DNA from: Arthrobacter sp. OV608
Lineage (GTDB): Bacteria > Actinomycetota > Actinomycetes > Actinomycetales > Micrococcaceae
Direction of reading: 5' to 3'
Assembly (NCBI GenBank): GCA_900110595.1
Contig: FOEZ01000003.1
Span: 124,001 to 188,000, forward strand
DNA length: 64,000 nt
Positions 54,102 through 62,808 of the stretch are shown here, piece after piece; positions within the stretch are counted from its first letter, which is position 1, and every line of letters starts with the position of its first letter. The notes below the pieces were generated by a model. That model was given only the letters and a program-made list of their open reading frames with translations. It was not told the origin of the DNA and ran no database searches. The position numbers and the translations under genes are program-made.

Positions 54102-55414
54102 TTGGCGGAAAGTTCCTCAAGTTTGGCCTGCATGTCCTTCAGCGCCGTGTCCGTGTTCTTTTCGCCGGTCAATGCTGCATAGGCCTCTTCCTGGATGGCC
54201 TTGGTGGTGGCGCCGTACTGGACCACCTTGGGCCGGGGCTGGGCGTTTTCGAGGGACTCAAGCAGGGTGGGGAAGAAGGGGCGCTTGGCCACCACGGCCG
54301 GGTCCTCATAGAGGCCGGCGAAGGCCGGAGCGCGGGAGCTGAGCTCAAGGCGTTTGCGGGCCTGCTCCTCGCTGGTGAAGAACTTGATGAATTCCAGGGC
54401 CGTGGCCTTGTTGGGTGTGAACGGCGAGACGGCGAGGTTGCGCCCGCCCAGGGTGGAGACGCCGGTGCCGTCCGTTCCCGGGATGGAGGTGATGCCGAAT
54501 TTGCCGGCCACCTTGCTGGAGCCGTCGGTGGCGCTGAGCGAGGAGTAGAGGAACGGCCAGTTGCGCAGGAACACCACTTTGCCGTCCTGGAATGCGCGCC
54601 GGCCCTGCTCTTCGAGGTAGGTGATGGCGTCCGACGGGAAGAGCCCTTCCTTGAAGCCGTTCACCAGCAGGTTCAGGCCTTCTTTGGCCTCGGGGGTGTC
54701 AACGGTGGGCTTTCCTTCGGAGTTCACCACGGAGCCGCCCGCGGAGGCAACGGCCTCGGAAAAGTTGACGGTGAGGGCTTCGTTTTTGTCGAACTGGCCG
54801 GTGTAGCAGGACATGCCGGCCGCTTCGGGGAGGTCCAGGATTTTTTCGCAGGCGGACTTCATCTCGTCCCAGGTCTTGGGCGGGGCGGTGATCCCGGCTG
54901 CGGTCAGCAGGTCCTGGCGGAAGTAGAAGAGCGCGCCGTCGGTGTAGTACGGGGCTGCGAAGAGCGTGTCGCGGTACGTGGCTGCGTTCACGGTTGCCGG
55001 GATCATCTTGTCCGTAGGGACAGCATCCTCCGGCAGCGGCAGGACCCACTTGTTGGCGGCGAACTCGGAGTTCCACACCACGTCCAGGTTCAGCACGCTG
55101 AAGGTATCCGACTTGATCTGCGCGTTCTGGATGAGCTGCTGCCGCTGCTGGTCCGCGGAGTCCGGCAGCTCGATGAAGGTAACCTTCTCGTCCGGGTGTA
55201 TCGCGTTCCACTCCTCGATGCTCTTGTTGGCGGCGCCGGAGGCATCGCGGGAGGACACGTAGTTGATCGGGCCTTTGCCTTCGAAGGCGGGCGCGCTCTG
55301 GGCTGCCTTCGGCTCCGCGGAGGACCCTCCGCATGCCGTCAGGCCGACGGCGGCGGCCGTTACCAGCGCGGTGGTGGTGATAAGTGTCTGCCAGGTGTGG
55401 CGACGCTGCCTCAT
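54098..55414 (-). CDS. extracellular sugar-binding lipoprotein of the ABC importer
   Basis: 438 residues. The signal peptide ends in a lipobox (VGLTAC, Cys28), so the protein is lipid-anchored outside the membrane. The two-lobe family 1 binding-protein pattern is seen in VWNSEFAANKWVLPL, APYYTDGALFYFRQDLL and LGGRNLAVSPFTPNKATALEFIKFFTSEEQARKR. Together with a GH13 glucosidase the ligand is likely an alpha-glucoside such as trehalose, maltose or a related oligosaccharide. AAGGAG is 6 bp before the ATG. The gene is preceded by the LacI-type regulator gene on the same strand. Confidence 0.92.
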   Translation of the reverse strand: MRQRRHTWQTLITTTALVTAAAVGLTACGGSSAEPKAAQSAPAFEGKGPINYVSSRDASGAANKSIEEWNAIHPDEKVTFIELPDSADQQRQQLIQNAQIKSDTFSVLNLDVVWNSEFAANKWVLPLPEDAVPTDKMIPATVNAATYRDTLFAAPYYTDGALFYFRQDLLTAAGITAPPKTWDEMKSACEKILDLPEAAGMSCYTGQFDKNEALTVNFSEAVASAGGSVVNSEGKPTVDTPEAKEGLNLLVNGFKEGLFPSDAITYLEEQGRRAFQDGKVVFLRNWPFLYSSLSATDGSSKVAGKFGITSIPGTDGTGVSTLGGRNLAVSPFTPNKATALEFIKFFTSEEQARKRLELSSRAPAFAGLYEDPAVVAKRPFFPTLLESLENAQPRPKVVQYGATTKAIQEEAYAALTGEKNTDTALKDMQAKLEELSAK

Positions 55415-55531
55415 GTGTTGCTCCTTCAGTGGGGTTCTTGCCTGTTTCGGGTGTTTTTGGGGCGCAGGGGATCATGACGACGGCGGCACTCGGATGTGCC
55501 GGCTGTCGCCTCTGTTGGGGCTGGTTGGGGT

Positions 55532-56530
55532 TTAGTTCTGTTGGGAGGGTGGCTGTGGTCCGGGCGGAGCCGTGGAGCCCCGTTCGATGAGTTTGTGCGG
55601 CATGATCCGCGGTCCGAGGTCGCGGGAGCGGAGGAGTTTCTTGACGGCCATCCGGCCCATCTCCTCAAGCGGCTGGGCCATGGTGCTCAGCGGCGGGTGG
55701 ACGTGCAGCGCGGTGGAAGTGTTGTCGAAGCCCAGGACGGACACGTCCTCTGGGACCTGGCGGCCGCGCTTTTGCAGTTCGTTCACCACGGCGGCGGCCA
55801 TCTCATCGCTGACGGCAAAAATGGCGGTGAGTCCGGGGTCCTGCTGGAGCAGGTGGTCCAGGCCGGGTGCGCCGCTTTCGTAGAAAAAGGTGCCGGCGGC
55901 AATGACGGGTTCGCACTTCGCCTCGGCCATCGCGCGGAGGTAGCCGCGCTGCCGGGGCTGGGCCACAAAGACCGACTCCGGGTTGCCGGCGAGCAGCCCG
56001 ATGCGGCTGTGGCCGAGCTTCAGCAGGTGACGGGTTGCGTCGTAGGCTGCCTTTTCGTCGTCGATGGCCACGCTGGGCGAGCCGGACTTGTCACTGATGG
56101 CAACCGAGATTACCGGGATGGTGGGTCCCAGCAGTTGCCGGATCTCGGGCTTGATCACGGCGGACACCAGGATGACGCCGGCCGCCCGGTAGGTGCGCAA
56201 GGTCCGCAGGTAGCTGGCGATGTAGGCGGATTTCGCGCCGGTGCGGCCCAGCATGACGGCGTAGCCGCGTTCCTGCGCCTCCTCCTCCACGCCCTGCATC
56301 ACCTGCGAGGCGAGGGCATCGGACACCATTGGCGCCAGCAGGCCGATCACCGAAGTCTGCCGCGTTTTCAGGCCGCGGGCGAGGGAGTCGGTTTCGTAGC
56401 TGAGCTTCCGGACTGCCTCTTCCACGCGCTCGCGGGTCTCTTCCGAGTAGCCCACCAGCCCGTTGACCACGCGGGAGACGGTGGCGGGAGATACGCCGGC
56501 GTGCAAGGCGACGTCCCTGATGGTGACCAC
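55532..56530 (-). CDS. LacI-family transcriptional regulator
   Basis: 332 residues from the GTG at 56530, set by AAGGAG five bases upstream; the longer ATG reading at 56575 lacks one. VTIRDVALHAGVSPATVSRVVNG is the classic N-terminal helix-turn-helix and hinge. The periplasmic-binding-like effector domain (SVIGLLAPMVSDALASQVMQGV ... AIFAVSDEMAAAVVNEL ... SVLGFDNTSTALHVHPPLSTMAQP) follows. It should repress the sugar importer and glucosidase and be released by the imported sugar. A palindromic operator lies about 50 bp upstream of its own start. Confidence 0.93.
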   Translation of the reverse strand: MVTIRDVALHAGVSPATVSRVVNGLVGYSEETRERVEEAVRKLSYETDSLARGLKTRQTSVIGLLAPMVSDALASQVMQGVEEEAQERGYAVMLGRTGAKSAYIASYLRTLRTYRAAGVILVSAVIKPEIRQLLGPTIPVISVAISDKSGSPSVAIDDEKAAYDATRHLLKLGHSRIGLLAGNPESVFVAQPRQRGYLRAMAEAKCEPVIAAGTFFYESGAPGLDHLLQQDPGLTAIFAVSDEMAAAVVNELQKRGRQVPEDVSVLGFDNTSTALHVHPPLSTMAQPLEEMGRMAVKKLLRSRDLGPRIMPHKLIERGSTAPPGPQPPSQQN

Positions 56531-56571
56531 TGGTTCTCCTTGAGGCTTTACTGCTGCTGGGCCGGCAGAAC

Positions 56572-56598
56572 GCAAACGGTTTACGTAAACGGTTACGT
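56572..56598. promoter_or_regulatory. LacI-type operator
   Basis: GTTTACGTAAAC at 56579-56590 is a perfect palindrome. It is flanked by two direct copies of AAACGGTT (56574-56581 and 56587-56594). The CG-centred AAACG.TTT pattern is the typical LacI/GalR half-site. Position upstream of the lacI-type gene suggests autoregulation and control of the whole operon. Confidence 0.65.
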
Positions 56599-56658
56599 GA
56601 TCTGCCTCAACAACACTAAAGGGGGAGAGGCCCGAGGCGTGCCTGTTTCCGAAACAGC

Positions 56659-56689
56659 GGCGGGAGGCGGCACCCAGCCGCCTCCCGCC
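56659..56689 (-). terminator. hairpin terminator after the ArsR-SRPBCC gene
   Basis: GGCGGGAGGCGGC and GCCGCCTCCCGCC form a perfect 13-bp stem around a 5-nt loop, 30 bp past the stop of the minus-strand gene. CTGTTTC follows on that strand. Confidence 0.7.
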
Positions 56690-56719
56690 GTCGTCTGTTC
56701 CTCAGCCGTTCAACAGGAC

Positions 56720-57481
56720 TCAGGTGTACATCAGCGAACCCGGTGTGGTGAGCTTCTCGCCGGTTTCCAGCCAGGTCTTCAGGCCGGAAAGGATCATGGG
56801 CCAGCCGCCGTAGAGCTGTTCGTTGGCGCCTTCGCGGAGGTCGCTGTGGGTGACGGTGAGGCGGCAGGAATCGCCCACGGGCTCGATGTCCCAGGTGACC
56901 TTCGAGGTTCCCTCGGCCTTGACGTCCTCGCCCCACAGCGCGCGCATGGTCTGCACCAGCCGGCGCGGCGGGTCCACCTCCAGATTTTCACCCTCGCCCA
57001 AGGGTGCGCCCGCTTTGACGTTGTTCATGGTGAAGCTGCCGCCCGGGCTCCAGTCCGATTCGATGGTGTTCCCGAACTGGTACTTGCTGCGGATGTCACT
57101 ATCCGTGATGGCTTCCCAGAGCCGCTCGGGCGTGGTCTTGATGTAGATCTCGAAGATTTTTTCCATGGGACTTTCCAATCTGGATTTGAGGTCGCTGAGG
57201 CCAGCGGCCCATGGTTCGGCGTACTTGCTCACCCAGCGGTCGTGGACGAGCCGGATGGGCACCGGATTCAGGAAATGCAGCTTTTCCCGCCCCCGGCGGC
57301 GGACCACCACGAGTCCGGCCTCTTCCAGGACCTTGAGGTGCTTGGCGATCCCGAAACGCGTCATGTCGAAGCGGCCCTCGAGGGCGCCGAGGGTCTGGCC
57401 GTCCTCCCGGAAAAGGTCGTCAAGCAGGTCCCGGCGGGTAGGGTCTGCGAGTGCCTTGAATACGGCATCCATAGGAACCAT
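56720..57481 (-). CDS. ArsR-type repressor fused to an SRPBCC (AHSA1-like) domain
   Basis: About 253 residues from the ATG at 57481; an ATG at 57472 is also possible. Residues 1-100 form a winged helix of ArsR type (MDAVFKALADPTRRDLLDDLF, GIAKHLKVLEEAGLVVVRRRGREKLHF). From about 105 on the START-like SRPBCC fold appears (IYIKTTPERLWEAITDSDIRSKYQFGN). ArsR-SRPBCC fusions usually couple DNA binding to a hydrophobic ligand or stress signal. No metal-binding Cys motif is seen, so metal sensing is unlikely. The palindrome over the start region suggests autoregulation. Confidence 0.85.
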   Translation of the reverse strand: MVPMDAVFKALADPTRRDLLDDLFREDGQTLGALEGRFDMTRFGIAKHLKVLEEAGLVVVRRRGREKLHFLNPVPIRLVHDRWVSKYAEPWAAGLSDLKSRLESPMEKIFEIYIKTTPERLWEAITDSDIRSKYQFGNTIESDWSPGGSFTMNNVKAGAPLGEGENLEVDPPRRLVQTMRALWGEDVKAEGTSKVTWDIEPVGDSCRLTVTHSDLREGANEQLYGGWPMILSGLKTWLETGEKLTTPGSLMYT

Positions 57482-57486
57482 GATAG

Positions 57487-57502
57487 GTGACCATATGGTC
57501 AC
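57487..57502. promoter_or_regulatory. perfect palindrome, probable ArsR-SRPBCC operator
   Basis: GTGACCATATGGTCAC is a perfect 16-bp palindrome located 5 bp upstream of the ATG at 57481 and between this gene and the MscS gene stop. Its position at the promoter fits autorepression by the winged-helix protein. Confidence 0.7.
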
Positions 57503-57514
57503 ATATCAAGGGTT

Positions 57515-58750
57515 TTAGTTCCTGGAAGCCAGCGTCTGGTCCCGGTCCTGGAACACCTCGTCGCCGGGGCCGGTGAAGGCGCGCGAACGCTGGACGGCCT
57601 CGATCGAGCCGGTGAACAGTTGGGACTCCTGCGGGTCCGCCGGCGTTCGCGAGCCATCCCGGGCGGAGGTGCCCAGCCCCCGCAGTGGCTGCTGACGGCG
57701 CGGGGAGGCGCCGCCGTCGGACGCTGCCTCGGTCCAGCGCTGCTGGGGGAGTGCCTCCGGATGCCCCTGCTGGAGGAAGGTGACCATGGCCTCACGAATG
57801 AGGCAGCGCAGGTCGAAGAGCGCGGCGCTGTCCGCGGCGCTGACCAGGATGCGGACGCGGACGAACCCGCCGGTGGCGTCGGTGATCTGCAGGACACCTA
57901 CCCGCTCATCCCACAGGTCCGTGCCGGCGAGGACACTGCGCAGTTCGGCGCGCATGTCCTCCACGGGGGCGCGCCAGTCGAGGTCGAACTCCACGGTGCC
58001 CATTACCTCGGACTGGCGGCGGGTCCAGTTTTCGAACGGTGTGGTGGTGAAGTAGGTGGACGGCAGGATCAGCCGCCGGTCGTCCCAGATGTGGACCACC
58101 ACATACGTCAGCGTGATCTCCTCGATCCGGCCCCACTCCTTCTGGACCACCACCACGTCATCCACGCGGATGGCGTCCGTGAAAGCAAGCTGCATGCCCG
58201 CGAAGACGTTCACCAGCGAGGTCTGCGCGGCGAGGCCGGCCACGATCGAGATCACGCCGGCGGACGCCAGCAGCCCGGCGCCGAGGGCCTGGATGGCCGG
58301 GAACGTGAGCATCACCGAGCCCACGGCCAGGACCACCACCAGGGCAACGCCGATCCGCCGGGCCAGGATCATCTGCGTCCGGAGCCGCCGGGCACGCCGG
58401 TTGTCCGCAACGTCAACGCTGTACCGCCCGAGCACCACCGCTTCGATAATCAGCAGGACAGCCACGCCCAGCCAGGCGAGGGAGCCGATGAGGGCTATCA
58501 GCAGCAGATGGTCGACGCCGGGCAGCCAGTTTTCGCCCCCGGCCGTCAGCCCCAGCGCGGTGCGGACGCCGATGAGGCACAGCGCCAGCCGCAGCGGTTG
58601 GCGGGCAACGCGGGAGGTGGCCTGCAGTTCGGGGCGCTTGCGGTTGAGGCGCAGGACGAGCTTGCGCAGCAGCCAGGACAGGACCAGTCCTGCGGCCACA
58701 GCAAGCGTGACGGCAATGAACGGCATGGCGGGGTTGAGTAGGTCTTGCAT
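57515..58750 (-). CDS. MscS-type mechanosensitive ion channel
   Basis: 411 residues. Five hydrophobic segments occur before residue 185. The pore helix region AIQALGAGLLASAGVISIVAGLAAQTSLVNVFAGMQLAF and the beta domain ITLTYVVVHIWDDRRLILPSTYFTTTPFENWTRR mark an MscS/YnaI-like channel that opens on membrane tension during hypo-osmotic shock. An added Arg/Pro/Ser-rich C-terminal tail of about 70 residues is likely disordered. It is transcribed towards the ArsR gene on the same strand. Confidence 0.92.
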   Translation of the reverse strand: MQDLLNPAMPFIAVTLAVAAGLVLSWLLRKLVLRLNRKRPELQATSRVARQPLRLALCLIGVRTALGLTAGGENWLPGVDHLLLIALIGSLAWLGVAVLLIIEAVVLGRYSVDVADNRRARRLRTQMILARRIGVALVVVLAVGSVMLTFPAIQALGAGLLASAGVISIVAGLAAQTSLVNVFAGMQLAFTDAIRVDDVVVVQKEWGRIEEITLTYVVVHIWDDRRLILPSTYFTTTPFENWTRRQSEVMGTVEFDLDWRAPVEDMRAELRSVLAGTDLWDERVGVLQITDATGGFVRVRILVSAADSAALFDLRCLIREAMVTFLQQGHPEALPQQRWTEAASDGGASPRRQQPLRGLGTSARDGSRTPADPQESQLFTGSIEAVQRSRAFTGPGDEVFQDRDQTLASRN

Positions 58751-58967
58751 CCGTTAACCACTACCAAGTTCGGCTGGAGGGGTCGAAATTGACTTGGACT
58801 GGGCGTGGTGCGTGCACTCCTCCCCGGTTACTCCGTTGGCTGCCCCCGCTGGTGGTTAGCAACCCCGTTATCCGTGCGGTTGTTGCCGGCCAATGCCTGA
58901 TACCCGGGCGGCCAACTGGCCTGGAACGCACGCCGCAGCCCCGGGCGTGGTGTCGTTGAACGCCCAG

Positions 58968-59159
58968 CTATCCGCGGATACCGAAATCGGTGTCCGTGTA
59001 GGAGCCCGGGCGGGCGGCTGATCCATGGCGGCAGTTGCAGTTGCTTTCAATTTCCACGCGGACCGTCACTGGCTGTCCGGCTTCAAGCCGCAGGCTGATG
59101 GGCTCATTGGTGGAGCTGGAAACGCGGATGACAGTTTCTTCGGGGGAGATGGCAGACAT
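58968..59159 (-). CDS. hypothetical small protein with a Cys-Asn-Cys pair
   Basis: 63 residues from the ATG at 59159 (AAAGGA 5 bp upstream). It is hydrophilic, with a beta-like central stretch (LRLEAGQPVTVRVEIE) and then SNCNCRHG. It follows the AGE-family isomerase by 77 bp on the same strand. I do not recognise the family. It may be the last gene of the operon. About 210 bp on the far side (58751-58967) shows nothing else. Confidence 0.45.
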   Translation of the reverse strand: MSAISPEETVIRVSSSTNEPISLRLEAGQPVTVRVEIESNCNCRHGSAARPGSYTDTDFGIRG

Positions 59160-59236
59160 GGCTGTCCTTTCGTTGGTGCGAAGTCGTCGTAGTGGGTATG
59201 GGACTGATGCGGCCCTGGCCCGGGCGGGCCCCGGAA

Positions 59237-60511
59237 TCAGCGGGCGGCCGGTTCCTTGGCTTGCACCGGTGCATCGAGCCGTGAGTCCAGCAAGCCTGCC
59301 GCGACTGCCGGAGCAAGCCCTGGCGCCAGCGGGAGGCGCGGGACCACCAGGCAATGCCAGAGGTGGTAGATGTCCGCTTTGCCGGACCACACTGTGGAGG
59401 TGACGTTGCCCTTCTCGTCGAGTTCCTGCTTCCAGGAGCCGTGCTCGTAGTCGATGAACCAATCGCGGGCGTGGTCCCAGATCCGCTCGTACCAGTCGGC
59501 GTACTTCTTCTCGCCGGTGGCGATGTAGAGGGCTGCCGCGCCCCCGATTGCCTCTGCGGGAACCCAACGGATGCGCGTGGTGACAACCGGCTTGCCCTCC
59601 CAGTCGACCGTGTAGACAAATCCCGGATGGCCGTCCGGCTCCCATGCGTCGCGGATGGCAGCGTCGAACAGGCCCCGCGCGTCCTCAAGGAGCCATTCCG
59701 GGACGTCCAGTGCCCGGGCCTCGAGCCCGGCACGGAGGTGCAGCAGCAGCCGCGCCCACTCAACCCAGTGACCAGGTGTTCCGCCGTAGGCCCGGAACTG
59801 ACTGGCCCGGTCATCGGTGTTGTATTCGGGCATGGGGTTCCACTCCGGGTCGAAGTGCTCGAAGACCCGGTAGTTGTTGTTGCGCGCGAATTTGTGGATG
59901 AGCACCTCGGCAATGTGGAGGGCCCGTTCCAGCCAGCGGTCCTCCCCGGTCACATCAGCGACGATGAGGTACGCCTCAACCGAGTGCATGCTCGCGTTCC
60001 CGCCGCGGTATGCCTCGGTTTCCGTGAAGTCCCGGTTCCACGAGTCGAAGCACATATTGGCCTCGTGGTCCCAGAATTTCGAGTCCGCTATCCGCAGCGC
60101 CTCGTCGAGCAGTTCCCGGGCTCCGGGGCGCTCCGCCGCAACGGCGCTGGCAGCAGCGAGGAGCACAAAAGAGTGCTGGTAGCCGGACTTGGTGTCGTTC
60201 ACTGGACCGTTCTGGTCCACCTCGGCGTACCAACCACCGAACTCGTCATCGTGGAGGGCTCCGTTGAGGGCGGCAATGCCGTGGTCGACGAGTTTGCCGG
60301 CACCCGGGCGTCCCATCAAAGCGGCGACAGCGAAACTGTGCACCATCCGCGCGGTAATCCAGAGATGGGTCGGCTTGTCGGAAAATACCACGCCGTTGTT
60401 GTCGAGCCAGCCGAATCCCGTAGGAACCTTTGAAGCCGCGGCGAAATTGATCAGCCGATCGGTTTCCGCCTCAAGCCATCGTGCGTGAGCGGCACTGTTC
60501 AGCCACGTCAT
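59237..60511 (-). CDS. yihS: YihS-like AGE-family aldose-ketose isomerase (probable sulfoquinovose isomerase)
   Basis: 424 residues from the ATG at 60511, preceded by AGAGAGGAAATAAC. It is an (alpha/alpha)6 barrel of the N-acylglucosamine 2-epimerase superfamily. Blocks I recall from enteric YihS run the full length in the same order and at near-identical numbering: WITAR (Arg55), [53 protein letters not shown]. YihS converts sulfoquinovose to sulfofructose; relatives also isomerise mannose/fructose. The upstream TauE exporter and aldehyde dehydrogenase favour the sulfosugar role. The alignment is by memory, not computed. Confidence 0.8.
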   Translation of the reverse strand: MTWLNSAAHARWLEAETDRLINFAAASKVPTGFGWLDNNGVVFSDKPTHLWITARMVHSFAVAALMGRPGAGKLVDHGIAALNGALHDDEFGGWYAEVDQNGPVNDTKSGYQHSFVLLAAASAVAAERPGARELLDEALRIADSKFWDHEANMCFDSWNRDFTETEAYRGGNASMHSVEAYLIVADVTGEDRWLERALHIAEVLIHKFARNNNYRVFEHFDPEWNPMPEYNTDDRASQFRAYGGTPGHWVEWARLLLHLRAGLEARALDVPEWLLEDARGLFDAAIRDAWEPDGHPGFVYTVDWEGKPVVTTRIRWVPAEAIGGAAALYIATGEKKYADWYERIWDHARDWFIDYEHGSWKQELDEKGNVTSTVWSGKADIYHLWHCLVVPRLPLAPGLAPAVAAGLLDSRLDAPVQAKEPAAR

Positions 60512-60525
60512 GTTATTTCCTCTCT

Positions 60526-60561
60526 CTGGTGCAAGTGCTGGTGCAAGGTTGCTGGTGCAAG
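60526..60561. repeat. three direct copies of CTGGTGCAAG in the operon gap
   Basis: CTGGTGCAAG occurs at 60526, 60538 and 60552 in the 61-bp gap between the TauE/SafE and yihS-like genes (12- and 14-bp steps). It may be slippage-derived or a small regulatory array; no palindromic symmetry is present. Confidence 0.7.
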
Positions 60562-60572
60562 TGAAAATCAGG

Positions 60573-61316
60573 TCAGCCGGCGGCGTCCAGGACCCCGCGG
60601 ACAATCGTGGCGGCCGCTCCCAGGTAGGCCAGGACAATCAGCAGGAGCTGGGCGGCTCGGGCGGGAACGAACTTCGAGGCAACGTCTCCCAGGATCAGGC
60701 CGGCGAGGCAGGCCGCAGCAACAGCTGCCCACATGGCAAACGGGAGGGCAGGAAACGAGGCAGGTGCCGTGAGGGCTTTGGACACGAGGGAGAACGTGCC
60801 AATGGTGAAGAAGTAGGGCTGCATGGTGGCCGCGAAGGACTTGTGCTGCCAGCGGGTGGCGATGGAGTACATGCTGACCGCCGGCCCGCCCACACCGGCC
60901 GCCGTGTTCATAAAACCGCTCAGGCCGCCGGCCGTCAACAGGTAGCGCCGGCGGGGAGGCAGCACCGCGGATTTCAGGACCAGCAGCACCGTCAGCCCCA
61001 CGGCCAGGATCACGCCGATGGAGATTTCCAGGACCGCCGCCGGGATCAGCCGGATCAGGAAAGCGGCGGGGACAATCCCCAGCAGCGCCGACGCCGCCAG
61101 CGCCGCGTACCGCTTCCAGTCGATGTCCCGCACCACCCGGAAGATGATGGCCCCCGCTGTTACGGCACCGCAGAGATTGACCAGGACCACTCCCTCCACC
61201 GGCCCCAGCAGCAGGACCAGGAAGGGAGCCGCGACCAGCGCGAAGCCCATCCCCGTGATGCGCTGCATCCCTGCGCCCATCACAACTGCGGCCAGCACCA
61301 GTCCCGTGGTCAGCAC
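60573..61316 (-). CDS. TauE/SafE-family sulfite/organosulfonate exporter
   Basis: 247 residues with about eight hydrophobic segments and two similar halves; typical family features are [18 protein letters not shown] near the N-terminus and [18 protein letters not shown] in the middle. The family exports sulfite, sulfolactate or related anions, and TauE-like proteins recur in sulfonate catabolic clusters. Its GTG start directly abuts the stop of the aldehyde dehydrogenase gene, so the two are translated together. Specificity is inferred from neighbours. Confidence 0.88.
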   Translation of the reverse strand: MLTTGLVLAAVVMGAGMQRITGMGFALVAAPFLVLLLGPVEGVVLVNLCGAVTAGAIIFRVVRDIDWKRYAALAASALLGIVPAAFLIRLIPAAVLEISIGVILAVGLTVLLVLKSAVLPPRRRYLLTAGGLSGFMNTAAGVGGPAVSMYSIATRWQHKSFAATMQPYFFTIGTFSLVSKALTAPASFPALPFAMWAAVAAACLAGLILGDVASKFVPARAAQLLLIVLAYLGAAATIVRGVLDAAG

Positions 61317-62756
61317 TTACGGCCGCCAGGCCACGTACTGGACCTCCTCGAACTCTTCCAGGCCCAGGTCCGATCCTTCGCGGCCCAGGCCGGACTGCTT
61401 GACCCCGCCCATCGGGGCAAACGCCACGGACGGCAGGGGATCGTTGACCCCCACAATGCCGGCTTCCAGCCGCTCCGGAACGTCCCAGGCGCGTCTGGCA
61501 TTGCCGCTCCACACGTAGGCGGCGAGTCCCATTTCGGTGGCGTTGGCCTTGCGGATCGCGTCCTCCTCCGAGGAGAAGGTGACGATGCCGGCCGCCGGGC
61601 CGAAGACTTCTTCACTCACCAGGGGTGCGTCCCCGGGGACGTCCATCAGCAGAGTGGGTGCCATAAACGCGCCTTGCCCAGGGACGGATGTCCGTTGCGT
61701 GACGCGGCGGGCACCGCGCTCCAGTGCATCGTCAACGAGGGATTGCACGGCCGAGACGCGGTGGGCGTCGATCATCGGGCCAAGGTCCGGGACGGGTGCT
61801 CCGCCGTCGGGAACGCCGTGCCCGATGCTCATTGCATCGAAGCGGGCGCCCAGCTTCCGGGCGAACTCTTCGGCAATGCTGTCCTGGACCAGGAAGCGGT
61901 TGGCCGCCACGCAGGACTGGCCGGTGTTGCGGAGCCGGCCCAGCACCGCACCCTCGACGGCGGCGTCCAGGTCAGCGTCCTCGAACACAATGAAGGGCGC
62001 GTTGCCGCCGAGTTCCAGCAGCGGCCGGACCACCCGCTCCGAAGCTGAGGCCATGATTTGGCGGCCCACGCCGGTGGAGCCGGTGAAGCTGACGGCCCGC
62101 ACGGCCGGGTGCTGGAGCAGTGCGGAGGTGACGTCCCTGGAGGGGCCGTGGACCAGGTTGACCACCCCCGCCGGGAACCCGGCGTCGTGCAGTACCTCGA
62201 ACAGCCCGGTGGCTGCGAGCGGCGCTTTCTCGGAAACCCGGCCTACCACCGTGCAGCCGGCGGCCAGCATGGCGGCCAGTTTCCGGGCCTGGATGGACAC
62301 GGGAAAGTTCCAGGGCGTGAGGCTGAGCGCTACGCCGATGGGCTTGCGGAGGCTGAGGTGGCGGCGGCCGTGCAGCTCAGGCGGGCTGACAGTGCCCGTG
62401 GAGCGGCGCACCTGCTCGGCGAACCAGCGGAAGTATTCCACGGAGAAGTCCACCTCGCCCTGCGCCTCGGGGAGCCGTTTGCCGGCTTCCAGTGCCAGGG
62501 TGTGGGCCAGTTCGTCCCGGCGTTCGGCCAGGAGGTCGGCGGCGTTGCGGAGCAGGTCCGCACGGTTGCGGACCGTGGTGCGGGACCAGGAGGCGAAGGC
62601 CTCGGCGGCCGCATCGGCCGCCAGGGTGGCGTCCTGGGCGGTTCCCCAGGCGACCTCGCCCACGGTGCCGCCGTTTCCGGGATCCGTGACGTCCTTCGAC
62701 GTTCCGGCCGCATGCCAGGTGCCGTTCACCAGGTGTCGGGCTGATTTGAGGTTCAC
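61317..62756 (-). CDS. NAD(P)-dependent aldehyde dehydrogenase (candidate sulfolactaldehyde dehydrogenase)
   Basis: 479 residues from the GTG at 62756, decided by GAAAGG seven bases upstream. Family motifs are complete: LTPWNFPVSIQARKLAAMLAAGCTV (cofactor site), VSFTGSTGVGRQIM, the general-base Glu in LELGGNAPF, and catalytic Cys282 in NTGQSCVAANR; MGGVKQSGLGREG is near the end. The protein is closest in style to succinate-semialdehyde dehydrogenases, the group that also contains the sulfolactaldehyde dehydrogenases of sulfoglycolysis. Context with a YihS-like isomerase and a TauE exporter suggests sulfolactaldehyde as substrate. Sequence alone cannot exclude another semialdehyde. Confidence 0.85.
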   Translation of the reverse strand: MNLKSARHLVNGTWHAAGTSKDVTDPGNGGTVGEVAWGTAQDATLAADAAAEAFASWSRTTVRNRADLLRNAADLLAERRDELAHTLALEAGKRLPEAQGEVDFSVEYFRWFAEQVRRSTGTVSPPELHGRRHLSLRKPIGVALSLTPWNFPVSIQARKLAAMLAAGCTVVGRVSEKAPLAATGLFEVLHDAGFPAGVVNLVHGPSRDVTSALLQHPAVRAVSFTGSTGVGRQIMASASERVVRPLLELGGNAPFIVFEDADLDAAVEGAVLGRLRNTGQSCVAANRFLVQDSIAEEFARKLGARFDAMSIGHGVPDGGAPVPDLGPMIDAHRVSAVQSLVDDALERGARRVTQRTSVPGQGAFMAPTLLMDVPGDAPLVSEEVFGPAAGIVTFSSEEDAIRKANATEMGLAAYVWSGNARRAWDVPERLEAGIVGVNDPLPSVAFAPMGGVKQSGLGREGSDLGLEEFEEVQYVAWRP

Positions 62757-62808
62757 TGATGTGCCTTTCGTTGGGCCAGGCGGGGTCGGGTCATCTCGTG
62801 CCGGCGCC

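Noticed and set aside
55496..57490. Long plus-strand frame of 664 codons across the LacI and ArsR genes
   Set aside because: It runs antisense through two recognisable regulators and their promoter, with no recognisable domain.
59237..60637. Isomerase read from the upstream ATG at 60637
   Set aside because: The extra 42 residues cover the triple repeat and the 3' end of the TauE gene; the family N-terminus [14 protein letters not shown] begins at 60511 with a good ribosome site.
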